A stretch of 64,000 nucleotides of DNA from Parietaria judaica (GCA_954871525.1 OX940870.1:15903501-15967500), one strand, 5' to 3'. Shown: positions 33,861 to 46,631, counted from the stretch's first letter. Made by a program: numbers and translations. The notes: a model not told the origin generated them from the letters alone.

Positions 33861-34475
33861 CTATAGGAGGTAGGATGGATGGCTTACTTGTCCTCCGGTG
33901 AGGTACTGAAGAAGGAAGCAAGCCGCCACAGATGCGAGCAGCTGGTCGATCCAGTAGAGCACCGACCTGACCACGGTGATGTGACCGCCCACCAGCAGCC
34001 CCAGAGTCACCGCGGGGTTCAGGTGCCTGCCCGAAATGTGCCCGGCCGATATCATCACCGCCACAACCAGCGCGTGTGCCACCGCCACTGCAAATAGCCC
34101 CACTAGTGCACCACCCCTAGCTTATCTGCCAAAATCATATTCAAATATAAATATCAGTGAAACCGGGATTCAAAACCGGTATTTTGTGTTTTTCAGTCCC
34201 GATTTCTTTACATGCCAGATCCGGTGCCGATATAGGTTTCGTGAAAACAGGTTTAATCAGTCCCGGTATTTTCTATAAAAATTGACACGAATTAGTACTG
34301 TGAAGTACGTAACTATACATACATGTGAACTTGACCGTATCAACTTACCGGCAGACATGGCGGATCCAACACCGGCAAAGACGAAAAAGAAGGTGGCGAC
34401 AAACTCGATGACGAGGGCTCTGATGCAGTCAGGCTGAGCAGCCTCTCGGCTAGTCCCCAAAGCAATTTTCGCCAT
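32948..34475 (-). CDS. TIP4: TIP4-type tonoplast aquaporin, exon 2 frameshifted (possible pseudogene)
   Basis: Tonoplast intrinsic proteins are vacuolar-membrane channels for water and small solutes. Three exons: 34475-34349, 34125-33888, 33328-32948. Exon 1 encodes [17 protein letters not shown] and the first membrane helix, to a GTAAGT donor. Exon 2 follows TTTTGGCAG and carries HLNPAV; exon 3 carries SMNPARSFG, so both NPA boxes are present. Pore-filter residues read H-V-A-R (TIP4 typical H-I-A-R). Exon 2 is 238 bp against 239 in the sister gene 39987-41816. The G run at about 34114-34117 is one base short, so splicing gives a stop soon after DKLG. Also the conserved SGGH before the first NPA is SGRH. 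Otherwise it would make 248 residues. Either a pseudogene or an assembly error in a homopolymer. Confidence 0.88.
33829..33859. repeat. (AT)n microsatellite in aquaporin intron 2
   Basis: About 15 AT units, starting 27 bases from the exon 2 donor of the downstream aquaporin. Confidence 0.9.
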
Positions 34476-34542
34476 TGTTTTGCTCAATTTGGTGTGTATC
34501 TCTTCTCTTTTAATCTTCTCTACTTACATTGTAATGGAAGTT

Positions 34543-34551
34543 CTTATATAG
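34543..34551 (-). promoter_or_regulatory. TATA box of the downstream aquaporin
   Basis: Minus strand CTATATAAG about 70 bases upstream of the ATG at 34475, a normal distance for a plant gene with a short leader. Confidence 0.55.
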
Positions 34552-34559
34552 CTGATTAA

Positions 34560-35270
34560 GCATTATTGTGGAGAGAACGTGATCGCTCATTGAGAACTAG
34601 AGTGTAATTGTTTTGCTAGTGAAATTACCTTCGTACCCTTTGACTTTTACGTACATGAGGTCATAAATCATGCGCAAACATTTGTTTTCATGCAATTAAG
34701 TTCCATTATTAGGCCTATTCACATCTCACAATATGCAACCACAAAACACATAATAATCGTTGGTAGAGAGGACTAAAAGTTGACTTATTTTAAAATTATT
34801 TTTCATATGAACTTTGAGGCAATTCATTTTGATGTTGAAGCACCAACATGCATTTCATCATCTTTCTACTTATTTAAGAGAAAAATGTCCACGATCAATG
34901 AATGTTGTGCTTTACTTTAACAATGTTGACGAAATGATTATCTGCTGAGCTCTCATAAAATATTATTAGTTAAATCAACAATTGTGAACAAGACTAGACA
35001 CCAATAAGCTTAATCAGCGTGAAATTAAAATAAAATTTAATATATGTAACCTAATTGATAGTTTTACGGATCGAATATCTACGAAAAATCAATTTTATTT
35101 TAGAATACATTTAAAACTTACTTACAGATTTTATTTATCAAATGTAATATAGATTTTTATTTATTTTTTTCACTGTTCTATTTTTACTTATACTTAATTA
35201 GTCCCCTAAGCAATACTGAAATTCCACAAAATTTGTATCCTGAAATTGCATACTAAATTATGGTAAAATA
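34560..35270. other. AT-rich upstream region of the downstream aquaporin
   Basis: No coding signal on either strand and no repeats that I can match elsewhere in the window. Confidence 0.4.
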
Positions 35271-35272
35271 AC

Positions 35273-35815
35273 TGTTGTATAATAAGTGGAGATCGAAGAG
35301 ATTCGGGCTTGAATCACGCATTAAAAACGCTTTCTTTATAATATTTTGAACGCCTTTGAGAGCGTCTAAAGGTCTACAACGCAAGAATACCGCAAGATAC
35401 AACAAACCTTAATTTGTACGGCACAAGATGTTTGTAAAGCACGAAATAGGCAAGAATGATTTTCTGGAAAGTTTAGAGAATTCGTAATCATAAGTTGAGT
35501 TATTGGAACACAAATCTGGACTGTTTAAATAGGCAAAAGTAATTGTTGTTTTCAAACATAGCGACCCTATATGAAATGACACAACCCAAAAGCCAAAAGT
35601 TGCTACCCAAAATGATTAATAACTGTCATGTAACTGCCCAACGGCTAGTAACCGACGTTACTAGACGAGAATCGCCGCGAGAACCCGAGCCTACGCCGCT
35701 CGCCCCGATGCAAGTGACTCTACGCCCACACCGGCGGGGGCGGCGTTCCGGAAGAATGTCATAATCTCGCCACCTCTGTCACCTCCAGATGGCATATCAC
35801 TAGTTTAACAACATG
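35273..35815 (+). repeat. Possible solo LTR
   Basis: Starts TGTTGTATAATAAG and ends TTTAACAACA, inverted termini of LTR type, 543 bp, with a TTTAAATAGG TATA-like box near 35525. No matching target duplication and no second copy in the window, so this is weak. Confidence 0.25.
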
Positions 35816-35912
35816 TTGACCTTGTCATAAATGCAACTCTATTTAAACACCACTAACTCTTAGTGTTTAATCAATACGAGACTTTTAATATTCTCACTCT
35901 ACAACCAAACAA

Positions 35913-36115
35913 TCTTGACCTAGTAGTAATTTCACTACACCATCTATTCAAGAGATCATGGGTTCGAACTTTCTCATGAGACTCAAATGAGTGCCCCCTT
36001 TACATATTTGTAAATTTGACCAATAGTGCCACATGTTCTTACACTGAATATATCTAGTAATGTGAAAGTGTATTGTAACCTTAACCGATAGAGTCACTCA
36101 TTCAAAGAAAAAATA
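35913..36115 (+). mobile_element. Possible tRNA-derived SINE
   Basis: TGACCTAGTAGTAAT resembles a pol III A box and GGGTTCGAACTTT (about 35960) a B box, followed by about 150 bp and an A-rich end near 36110. Spacing between boxes is a little long. Confidence 0.35.
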
Positions 36116-37088
36116 TTCTCACCCTCTACATTGGTCACATTAGAACCTTATTGATTTTGCATATAATAAATGCAATAATCCAACAATAACTAATCCGAAT
36201 ACGTGCTTAGCTTAGCCCGTCAGGCCGAAAGGTCATATCAGAACTCTAAGAAAACCCCGATATAATCTCATATCACCGTCACGGCAAGAAGCTTAGCGGG
36301 TTATGAAAACGGATTAATGGAACAAACTCTTAAAATATATGAAAAGAAAGAAGTAACCCGACAATACCACTACTTGACGAGTTAAAGGCTGACGAACGTG
36401 CCTTTTTTGGCTCACAATTATTCAAAATCTAAAGAAGTGTCGTTTCCTCTCTTCATGAGCTGGCTATTGATATTATTCCCTTGTTTGTTAATTAAACGCC
36501 AAGTTGACATTGAAATAGTTAAAAGCTTCACACAGTTATAATGCATCAAATTTATCCCTTTTCTAATCTTGGATTATTAGCTTATTAAGAAATTTTTAAC
36601 GCACATGTATATTATTATTATTAATTATTATAAGTGCAGTGGTTCAACGTTGAATTAAGGGAAGTACGACTTAATTAGTGATCAGACAGGTCATAACTTA
36701 AGCTTATTATTCGACTTATTCAAGCCTATAAAGGAAATACAAATAATGACAAATAGCCGACCACAAAATTCTGAAACTGATAAGAAATATGTTTGTATAT
36801 GAAAAGAAAATTGATTTGATGTCTTTTAACTTTATATCCGTAAGTGTGATTTGATTGACGCGCTGTAAATACAAGAAACCAGAGCTCCGAATTTTTTTTT
36901 TCCTTCTAAAAACTGGATCTATATAAAAAAAATTAAAAAATGAACGCCGTATCGAGATCTAACTGCGGTCGAAATTAAATAATACTATTCCTCGATAAAA
37001 AAAATGGAATTTATTAGAAAGATAAATCCTTAATCAGAATTATGAATCTCAAATTATTATTCATTTCCATTTCATATCACTTTGTACA
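36116..37088. other. AT-rich gene-free stretch
   Basis: No open frame with a recognisable domain and no repeat structure that I can define. Confidence 0.4.
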
Positions 37089-37096
37089 TATGAAAG

Positions 37097-37594
37097 CAAG
37101 GTTCGACTTTTTCACGATTATCTTCGATAATCTTCGATTATCCGTCTTGCCGGTAATTATCGGCAATACGGCCATGCCAGTACTTTTTCTTGATTTTTAC
37201 CGAAAATCGGCAAACATCTTGAAAATAACAAAAATATGATAGTTTTCAAGAAATTTTGTACTTTTCGATAAATTTATTCGAGTATTTACATATCTGAGAA
37301 TGAGACTATATTTTATTACCTATGTTTGAGTATGAAATGATTTTATTTTTGACATTTTTAATGTTATATCAACACTATAAACTTAGTAAATATATTCTTA
37401 AAAGTACTTTAGTGATTTTTCATCGATAATCCTCGATAAGTGTCGATAATCCGTCGATAATCATCGAAAAGTATCGGTAATCGGTAAGCTACAATATTAT
37501 TAGTTTTCCGTCGATAATCCGGTAAGTTATCGACTAATCCGTCGATATCGACAAACGATTTATCGGCAAGTTCAGTAAGTTGATCTGAACCTTG
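37097..37594. mobile_element. hAT-type MITE related to the element at 31578
   Basis: Ends CAAGGTTC...GAACCTTG, with TATGAAAG to the left and TATGAAGA to the right (six of eight match). The interior is crowded with CGATAATC/GATTATCG motifs, as in the 1051-bp element at 31578-32628. 498 bp, no coding sequence. Confidence 0.65.
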
Positions 37595-37602
37595 TATGAA
37601 GA

Positions 37603-38185
37603 AAGTGCCTTTTTTGTAATTATGTTTTCTTCAATTAATAGAAGTGTTGAGATTAGAATAGTTGTTTGAAATAATCCGTGTACTGCCGTTCTTCATCATG
37701 AATATTCGTTGTTTGAAAGCTATAAATACATATTATTAATCAGGACGCATATTGTATATATTTATATGTAATATAGGTATGGTGTCCTGCATTATTGAAG
37801 ACATCCCAAATGCTGTTGTTGTATGTGTATTGACTCAGCTTTTGTCGCTTAGCACATCACTAATTCACCATATTCTAGTCATCGCCCGTGAATATTTCAA
37901 TTTCTAATTGGCTTCATCATTATTGAATCGAAATGATATAATATATTACATATATTTCAATTTATCATTTACTTAAGTTCGAGAATGGTTCATTTTTCTC
38001 TAAACATATAGAGAGGTAAAGGATATATATGTTAATGAAAGTAAAGATATATAGTACAGTACGTACTAGCCAAAATTATTTGGGAAATTATATAAATGTC
38101 GTGTTGTTCTGGAAATATTTCTTAACAATTATATGATTTTGGAAGATTATATTTTAAAATTATTAATTTTGACGTTTTAATTTTC
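37603..38185. other. AT-rich gene-free stretch
   Basis: Nothing recognisable on either strand. Confidence 0.4.
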
Positions 38186-38852
38186 CTGTAACACCCTATA
38201 ATGCCATCCTAATGGGACGCCAAAACAGCAAAATGGTGCCACTTGTAAATTGTGAATAGTAACCCATCAAATTTGGTGAGGTATTGTTCACTGTTCATGT
38301 TGGACTTCTTCCCTCACAAGGAAATGGCATTGAAAGTTAAAACTACACCGGCAAGACAAGACAAGAAAGATGACATGCTACAATTCAATGACCATGGAAT
38401 TTGGGCCCAGTCCGATCGGGCCCAACGAACAATCCATCGCATAAAGCCCATCAAAGAAACTTATCCACACTCAGTCTCCAAAGACCAAGCTGCCCCGAAT
38501 AATAGACCCATGAGCTCTGCAGCGACCAAGTCATAAAGGACTCGTCATTAAGGAACAATTCAGCTCCTTACAATGCGAGGACACCTTTACACGTGTTGGC
38601 ATTCTAAGAGAATGGTGGATTCAACTCGACTAGCCGTTCTAAGCGAAGAAAGAGGGGGGCACGATGTAGAACATAGGCTATATATAGGAAATGGATTGTA
38701 TATCAAAGGCATCGATCATTACGTCGAGAATCTCTTTGTAATCACTATTCACGAAATCAAATATACTATTTTACATTATCGGTATTCATACATTCAAAAT
38801 CTACACAAAATTGGATATTCATATCTTCACGACAGTTGATTTCACACGTCAA
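38186..38852 (+). repeat. Possible old LTR
   Basis: Begins TGTAACACCCT and ends CACACGTCAACA, with a plus-strand TATA box (GGCTATATATAGG at about 38678) and a following transcript-like region. Short frames at 38252-38536 and 38573-38839 have no domain. No target duplication seen. Confidence 0.3.
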
Positions 38853-39980
38853 CATTCACCACGCCAAATACAATTTTTTATTTTTTTTGCATTTGTATTA
38901 TGTAATAAGTAATATATGTTATATTACGTGTAATTAATATGTGTATGTATTGTAAATATAATACATGTATGTACTATTACTATTATATGTGTATTTTATT
39001 TTTAAAACGTAAAATTTATAATTTTAAATTGATTAAAGACGCACATAACAAGTTTTTTTAAATATATTAATTTTAATTAATTAATTATTAATCAATTAAT
39101 TAATTATGCGATAGTTAATCATTAATTTGTTAAACAATTAATTAATTATGCAATAGTTAATTATTTAATTGAATAATAAGATTTAATTATAAAATAATAA
39201 AGGAATATTTACTTTAATAATATAATAATAAAGAATATTCTTTTTAGTGTGAAATTTAGTGTTGTGGTTGGGTTTGAACAAAAAAATTGGTGTAAAATTA
39301 CACTAAGATGATATAGTTTTGACAGCAAAATCGTGTCATGGTTAGAGTTGCTCTAAAGAAGCTTGAATAGGCAAAGTAATAATTATTCACATAATTATTC
39401 ATATTAAGCTACGTTTAATAATTATCATAACAAAATAATGCAATCCTAGACTTGGTCTACTCTGAATGGGTTGTAATTTTTTTAGTAATACTTATTATAA
39501 GTGGTGGTGGAACCATATATTAGAGATCGTTTCTTTCTCGTTGTGAATATATAAATTAGACAAAAATCATCAACGAGATCGAACCTCTATTGTTCCTCTA
39601 ATTGAATCGGCTATAAGAAAATATGGCATAAATTACCAGTTTTTTCATTCACTTCACATAATGATCATATCACTCCACTGACTTTTTAGGAGAATCAGCA
39701 ATATTACAAAATTATTAATAATAATCATAATGTCCTTCTCTTTATAATTATGGCCATGACACCATGTATTTCTTTTATAGTATTTCATCAAACACAATCA
39801 GATACATATCTCAATACAACCCAAAAGGATAAAACACAATAAAAACCACATGGTGGGACTTTTTTCGACCAACAACACATGAAAACCAATCCACACAATT
39901 AAGTATTGATAATTAATCAAATTAAGTAATTCATAATCTTTTTCTTTCTTTTTCCTCTTAGAGGTTGATTCAAGCAAGCT
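38853..39980. other. AT-rich gene-free stretch, 3' flank of the upstream aquaporin
   Basis: AATT/TTAATTAA-rich. No coding signal. The 3' UTR of the aquaporin presumably lies at about 39750-39986. Confidence 0.4.
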
Positions 39981-39986
39981 AATTAA

Positions 39987-41816
39987 CTAGTAAGCTTCCT
40001 CATCAGAGGAGGAGACACGCACGTGGTGAGATTTGGTCATGAAGAAGTTCTGGTAGAGCATCCCAGCGAGCCCACCCCCCAGCAGAGGCCCAACCCAGTA
40101 CACCCAGTGGTTGGTCCAGGCCCAGTTCACGAACGCCGGCCCGAACGACCTTGCCGGGTTCATGGACGCTCCCGTGAATGACCCGCCCGCCAGAGTGTTG
40201 GCCCCCACGAGGAACCCGGTAAGGGTCTGGCCCAGCCCGTCCACGGGGCCCTTCTTCGGGTCCACTATGGCACCGTATACCGTGAACAGCAGGGAGAATG
40301 TGAGGACGATTTCCCATATTACCCCTTGGAACTGGCCCACCCCGCTTCCTAGCGCGTGGATCGGAACAGTCTGTCGCATGAAAATATATACGCAAGTTAC
40401 TCAGTCGGATAATTTGCGGCAGAAATATTCAAAATTAGAATAATTAGGACGACATGCAAATGTCAAAAGGGAAGAAAAAAAATATAATCAACATATTAAA
40501 TAATCTTAAAAAATTAGTAACAGACTTTAAATATATATATATATATATATATATAATTATGTCGAACTCATAGTTCGCTACTTTTTTTTGACATTGGTTA
40601 ACCGAAGAAATTGACAACACGCGGTCTCACTTAGTCTAGCTTTAACTACTTGTGCCACAAATATCTGAGTAAAAGAATGCACTTTTTTTTACTGAATGCA
40701 CCTGATAGCCTAAAAAGGTAGCTACTTTTATATAATTTCACTATTTGATTTTTTTAAAAAACAAAATTTTGATTTTTTTTTTCTTTTCTATTCTACATCT
40801 AATTTTTTCAGAATATCGATTTTAAACATAATTATTTCGCTACTTTAAAATTTCTCAGCCTCTAGCCAATGTATCTATCTACAACTTTTGTCTAGCAACA
40901 CGTACTGAATTTTCGATTGTACAATGTTTTTTTTTTCTTTTTCAAAACTGAAAACGATACATCTTGTCGTTTTTGTAAAATATCATAGATATTTTTGTTA
41001 CCTGTCCACTCTCGCATCTACTTTCACTAATACGACTAGTTTCCCACTACCAAAGTTATCAAATTCATCACAAAATTAACACGTAATTCCTAAAACATGT
41101 TTACTTGCCTCCCTAAAACACTTCTATCTATGTTTGGCCAATCATCTCACGTGTCGTGTCAAACGACAACCCGCCACGTGGCACCTGACGTAGTCCTAAT
41201 TAAGTGTAGCTAAATTGACCACCACTTGCACGCCGAGGAAAACGACAGGAAAACGAAAGTCCATCTTCTTAGTGACTAAGCATGTACGCACAGTGCGAGT
41301 GCGTGCCTTAACGACTAAGCAATAGAGGGCTTCAGAAAATAACGGAATTAACTGCCTGAGCTTTGACTTACGTATCCTCCGGTGAGGTACTGCACCAGGA
41401 AGCACGCCGACGACGACGCCAGCAGCTGGCAGACGACGTACATCGCGGACCGCACCGCGGTGATGTGCCCGCCCACGAAGAGCCCCAGCGTCACGGCCGG
41501 GTTCATGTGCCCGCCCGAGATGTGCGCCGCCGACACGATTGCCGCCACGAACAATGCCTGCGCCACCGCCACCGCGAACAGCGCCTCCTGCGGCCCCGCC
41601 CCTTGCCTCCCTACGATATTGGTTCGAACTTAACGACATACAAAAATTTAAAAACCGCTAGTGTTGTTTTAGAAAGAGAGCGACCGTACCGGTGGCGACG
41701 ACGGTGGAGACGCTGATGAACATGAAGAGGAAGGTAACGACGAATTCGACGATGAGGGCTCGGATGCAGTCCGGCTCGGCGGCCTCTCCGGTCATTCCCA
41801 GGGCTAATTTCGTCAT
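39987..41816 (-). CDS. TIP4: TIP4-type tonoplast aquaporin (intact)
   Basis: Three exons: 41816-41690, 41610-41372 and 40370-39987, total 249 codons plus TAG, the usual TIP length. Exon 1 encodes [17 protein letters not shown]; the GTACGG donor and TCGTAG acceptor keep frame. Exon 2 has [14 protein letters not shown], exon 3 [11 protein letters not shown], so both NPA half-helices are complete, with six membrane helices. Two oddities: the His of the aromatic/arginine filter in helix 2 (VAVAHAL in the sister gene) is Gln (VAVAQAL) and the helix 5 position is Thr, giving Q-T-A-R. Helix 1 ends [11 protein letters not shown] instead of the usual FVFAGVGSA. The C-terminus is SSSDEEAY. It is a head-to-tail tandem duplicate of the gene at 32948-34475, with identical exon phases and exon 1 length. 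Confidence 0.93.
40530..40555. repeat. (AT)n microsatellite in aquaporin intron 2
   Basis: About 12 AT units in intron 2 of the upstream aquaporin, the same intron that carries an AT repeat in the sister gene. Confidence 0.85.
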
Positions 41817-41908
41817 TCTGTGTTTGTGCTTGGGATAGGTAAGAGTGAGTGAGTGTGTTGTGAGTTTGAAATTGAGATGTGTTTGAAGTATATTTTGAGA
41901 AATTGGGA

Positions 41909-41918
41909 GTATATATGT
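41909..41918 (-). promoter_or_regulatory. Possible TATA box of the upstream aquaporin
   Basis: Minus strand CATATATAC about 95 bases before the ATG. It is the best candidate in an AT-rich promoter, but several AT runs compete. Confidence 0.35.
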
Positions 41919-41919
41919 G

Positions 41920-43137
41920 TTGTGTGTGTATGAGTAGATGTGGACTTGATGGGAAGATATTATGATATGAATACACTGTTGATGATATTTAATTTCTTTT
42001 GATTATGGTGGTTAGCGAAATGGGATTTAATTGATATCTTTCACTGATTGATTAATCGACGATTGTTTGGTTCTAATGCCAACTTTGTACATAGGTGCAT
42101 CTTGCTCTTTTAATTTTAAGTTTTTAGCTCTAATATTCATGTGTGTTAAAAATTAACAAAAAATGTTAAATTAACATATGACATACTTGAATTACGTTTG
42201 CCAGTTAGATACCAAATAAGATTAATATATTAGATTATGCGATTATTGTGAAGGAATCCATGAATCTAGTTATTTAAAAACGTTCAAGTAGTGTTTTTAC
42301 AAGGCTAGAGATTAATAATAAGATTGATAAAAAAAAAAACCCCTTAAACAAGTTAGGTGTTGCACATGAGTTAATATTCTTAATAATTTTTAACACGTAA
42401 AGACAATGTGCTACTATTTTGAAGTATAGCTGGCATGACTTTTAAAGATTTACAACTTAAATGACAAAGTTATCAACATACAAATTTGAGGAAACATTAC
42501 CGTTAATTACTTGTAACGGACCGCTAATTATGATCGAGATATAAATATACGCATATATTAGGTATTTACTTATTTTTGGCTTAAGGGATTATATAGCGAT
42601 TTAGCGAAAGTTGAAACAAAACTAAAAAAATTGGAAAGTGGAACTATGCTAAGTATTGGTAAAGCAATTTCCATCCCAAATTTTACTTCTAACTTCAAAC
42701 TACTCTTCTGTATTGTTGAGTTTTCACATTTATCTCAAGTGTATTTTACTCTAAAAAAATTCTTAATTAATTTTCCATAAACTACCAAAAGCAAATTATA
42801 TATATTATAATGACTCAAATACATGATTGACTAGCGTATGCACGCCCAATATTATATATTAAATGTGCAAATCAACATTATAGGCTCGCGAATAAAGTAA
42901 TATATCCATGATTGCATAATGTTAAATCATTTATCGATATTGTTTATATAAAGTAATATTATAATAGCAGTAAGAAGTAATAACTAATAAGCATAATATA
43001 AAACTAAAAAAAATACTTAATAAAATGAAGACGCCAAGAATTTATTTAACTCAGGTCACGCTATTCTTTGTGGATACCTTATATTTGTGGAGCGTTTACT
43101 CATATTAACAAATCAAAATATAAAAATATGTGAATAT
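41920..43137. other. AT-rich upstream region of the upstream aquaporin
   Basis: No coding signal, no matched repeats. It would contain the aquaporin promoter. Confidence 0.4.
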
Positions 43138-44153
43138 AATTATGTTAATGCGTAAAAATGACTTTAACTTGGAACCCGATTCACGGTTTGGGTTCCGAGC
43201 TGGATCCGGTGGACACGTGGATAATCTGATGTACACTCAATGCGAGTTGAATGATGATCGTCAAAGCTGGAGGCGAGTCCTTCGTCGTTGGGGAGTCTGC
43301 GGCCATTTTTCGGCGACCCTTGATGAACTTCCCTTCTTGGCGAGCTCCTAGTCTAGGCGAAATCATTGTCTTGGCGAAGCTCCGGGGTGTTCGTGATGAT
43401 TCCTTGTGATTTTTTTTCCTTGATGAGCTCCTATGGCGAGGGAGGACCTGCAAAAAAGGGTAGATCGGGCCCGAAGCCCGTCGCTTATGGTTTGGTGAGG
43501 CTGCTACGTATCTCATTGAGAATCAAGTCTCACGTAATTAAGGATTAGTAAAAAATGGATGGCTGACGATGTGGTTTGGCTCGTCGGAGATGCCGATGTT
43601 GCCGATGCGGGGGTGACCTTCGCCAACGGCGAGGGTATTACCTGCAGGGGCGTCGTAGTATATAGCACGTGTGTGGGCGAGCTCTTATGGCGAGGGCCTT
43701 GACCACCGAGGGAGGTCTTCGTCGTTGCCTTTCTTATATTAGGCTTTGGCAAGAGACTCGTCAGACAATTTCTTTTTGGCGAGCTATTCCTCTGACTAGT
43801 CCTTGTCTCTCGTACGAGCCTCTCTTGGCGAGCTCCGGGGGCGTCGAAGGCGCGAGCCGCGTACGACCAGAGGAAAGGGGCAATTTCTAGAGAGAGAAAC
43901 TAGAGAGAAAAGCTCTAGAGAAAGTTGTGTGAGTATGTGTAAAATGAGGAGGAGGCTTCTATTTATAGGTAAATGGTGAACCTCTTTTCCTTAAATTAGG
44001 GGAATTAATGGAGAATAATCCCTATTAATTGCCTAAGGAAATTCACCATAGCCTTGCCAGAGGAGGCTTGTCGCGTCTCCTTGTAATGGCGAGAGGCTCG
44101 TCGGTTGCTTTGTAGCTCGCCTGTTCTTTCTTTTGGGTGTCCGTGGGCTTGTA

Positions 44154-46631
44154 TGTTGAGTCTGTGATCTTCCGGGACATTCTCCTGGATTCCTCGTACC
44201 GAAGCGTGGGCTTCGCCGGCAGGACTCCGTCGCAAAATATAACTGGCGGTTCTTTCTAAGCTACCAGAGAAAAATATCTCCTAAGCCGAACCAGAAGAGA
44301 GATCAGAAGCAGAAAACTCGCAGACTGGGAACGCTCGAGTTTTTTCTCTAGGGAAAAGTGTGAAAAATGTGTAGAATGAGCTCCCTATTTATAGACTTAA
44401 ACCGTAACCGAATTTGAGAAATTCACTCCCAAATTTCGAAATTATATATATTAAATATAATTAATTATCTTAATCCCAAGGTTTAGATTCAATCTCATCT
44501 AAATCCAATGAATATAATTAATTAGGAATTTAATTAAATAAGAAAGACTTGGTAAAATTAAAAACCAATCTTATCCTCTTATTTAAATATAATTCGAATA
44601 TATATATATATATTTAATTTCGAAAATAATTATTAAATATAATTAATTATCCTAATCCAAAGGTTTAGATTCAATCTCATCTAAATCCAATGAATATAAT
44701 TAATTAGGGATTTAATTAAATAACAAAGACTTGGTAAAATCAAAAACCAATCTTATCTACTTATTTAAATATAATTTCGAATATATATATATATAATAAT
44801 AATAAGAATTTCGAAAATTATTAATTATTATATATTCATTTAATTAATTTCCAATCCGACGGTAAAGATTAAATCTTAAACCTATCCAACGGATACAATT
44901 AATTAGGTCAAATTCGAAAACTCTAAGCTTGGTTACCAAGCTACTATTTTTGAATTAGGGTTAAGTAAAAAATCAATCATCTTAATCCTACGGTTGATAT
45001 TAAATCATTTCCGATCTAAAGGATAAAATTGATTTAAGGGTTTTACTAAAGTGCCAAACTTTAGGTACTTATGCCGCAATTATGAAAAGACCAAAGTCAA
45101 TCCACACGGGTAGGTGCAGTTCCTCATTCCATGGCATAAAATCATTTACATATATATATAAATATACGTATATATATATTATTAATATAAATCTATTAAT
45201 TATTAATTAATTATTAATAAGATATTAATAATTAAATCCAAATAATTAAATTATATTAATATTTCCTGATCTCAATATCACACATTCAAATGTCATGGTG
45301 CCACACCATCATTTAAATTCGTGACATGTGATTTAATTTCATAGTTTATCGTACCGAACATAAACTTAGAAAATCCATAAATCACAAACCGTAAGTCGGA
45401 ATGACTTGGTTCAAAATGCAAAGTTACTTAGAATTTAATTTACAAAAACATGGTTCTGATAGTAAATCTAAATTATAACTTTATTTTTATCAGTTAATTC
45501 CGTGTACCAAAATATGGTACTTTTGCCACGCAAACGATAAAACTATCTGACGTCTGCCAAAGACCTGTCAGTTTTATAAGTCGAGCCAAATGATTAAACA
45601 TTATCCATAATGTATTTTAATCACGTACGTATCATCCGTTACGGAGCTATCCTGGGGATCATGGACCCGTATCACTTAAGCTCCAACGAACTGCTAGTTG
45701 TTTGTCAAACCTCGAAGTGATTCCACTATAGACCCGGGGCTGCACTCTTTAGTGATACGGTATATATTATTCCCTTATAACAGCAGGGTGTCCATTGATA
45801 CAATCAAGTTCGGGTTATTGATCTTTCATTTGATGATCCACACATGAGCAGACGGTTTTTACCGTATTGCCTCTCACTGCATTTTCATCCTTAACTCAGT
45901 CGATAATATTATGAGCAACCACTTATGATTACGAGTCATAAGCTGGCCATGGGTAAATCTCACTTCTCACCATCGACAATCAAGGGAATCATCTTGACTC
46001 CGAAGAGAGTTGTGTGATGCCCATATCTATGATCAAGCTACCTTCACTGTTGACTATCATGTTCCCAAAATAATAGTGTTGGGAACAGCGGTAATATATT
46101 GTGTTCTTAAACGGTTAAATCAAAGAACAATCAAGTCAACAGATTAGATTCAAGATCACTCGGGACTTAGATCGAATATCCATTTGATCATCTACTAGTG
46201 ACTCAACTCCAAGTTATCAGTGACGGTATTATATGATAACTTCCGGAGTTTAAGTCAGGTCCAGTCCAGTATGAAGACGCTTCATACTTAATGCACTTCT
46301 AGTGAGTCTTGACACACACATAATCCAGAATAGGATTATATCACTTAGTCACATTAATGACCTTATTCGATTAATGGGCTCCCACCCAGTTAATCAGGTC
46401 ACGGACGCTTTAAGTTCATTTATTATGATTATCAATTCTTCCTCACATTGACTCGGGTGTGATGATAATAACATAATTGCATTCCATTATGAACTATGGA
46501 TCAAAGATTCTATTTTACTCTACTAGAAACTATAATAAGATTAACATAATAAGTATTAACTATATTCAACGACTAGTAATAATCTTTTACAAATGGGTTA
46601 AAACAGCTTGTTTAAAGACACATGTCCAACA
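44154..46631 (-). repeat. 3' LTR of copia-B (about 2.48 kb)
   Basis: TGTTGAGTC...GTCCAACA, inverted TGTTG/CAACA ends. The AT-rich interior includes two similar ~180-bp segments (about 44440-44610 and 44630-44790). The same LTR forms solo LTR #1 at 3623-25790. Unusually long for copia. Confidence 0.75.

Noticed and set aside
35543..35764. 73-codon plus-strand frame with a GC-rich tail
   Set aside because: No domain and no nearby splice structure. It lies inside a possible solo LTR.
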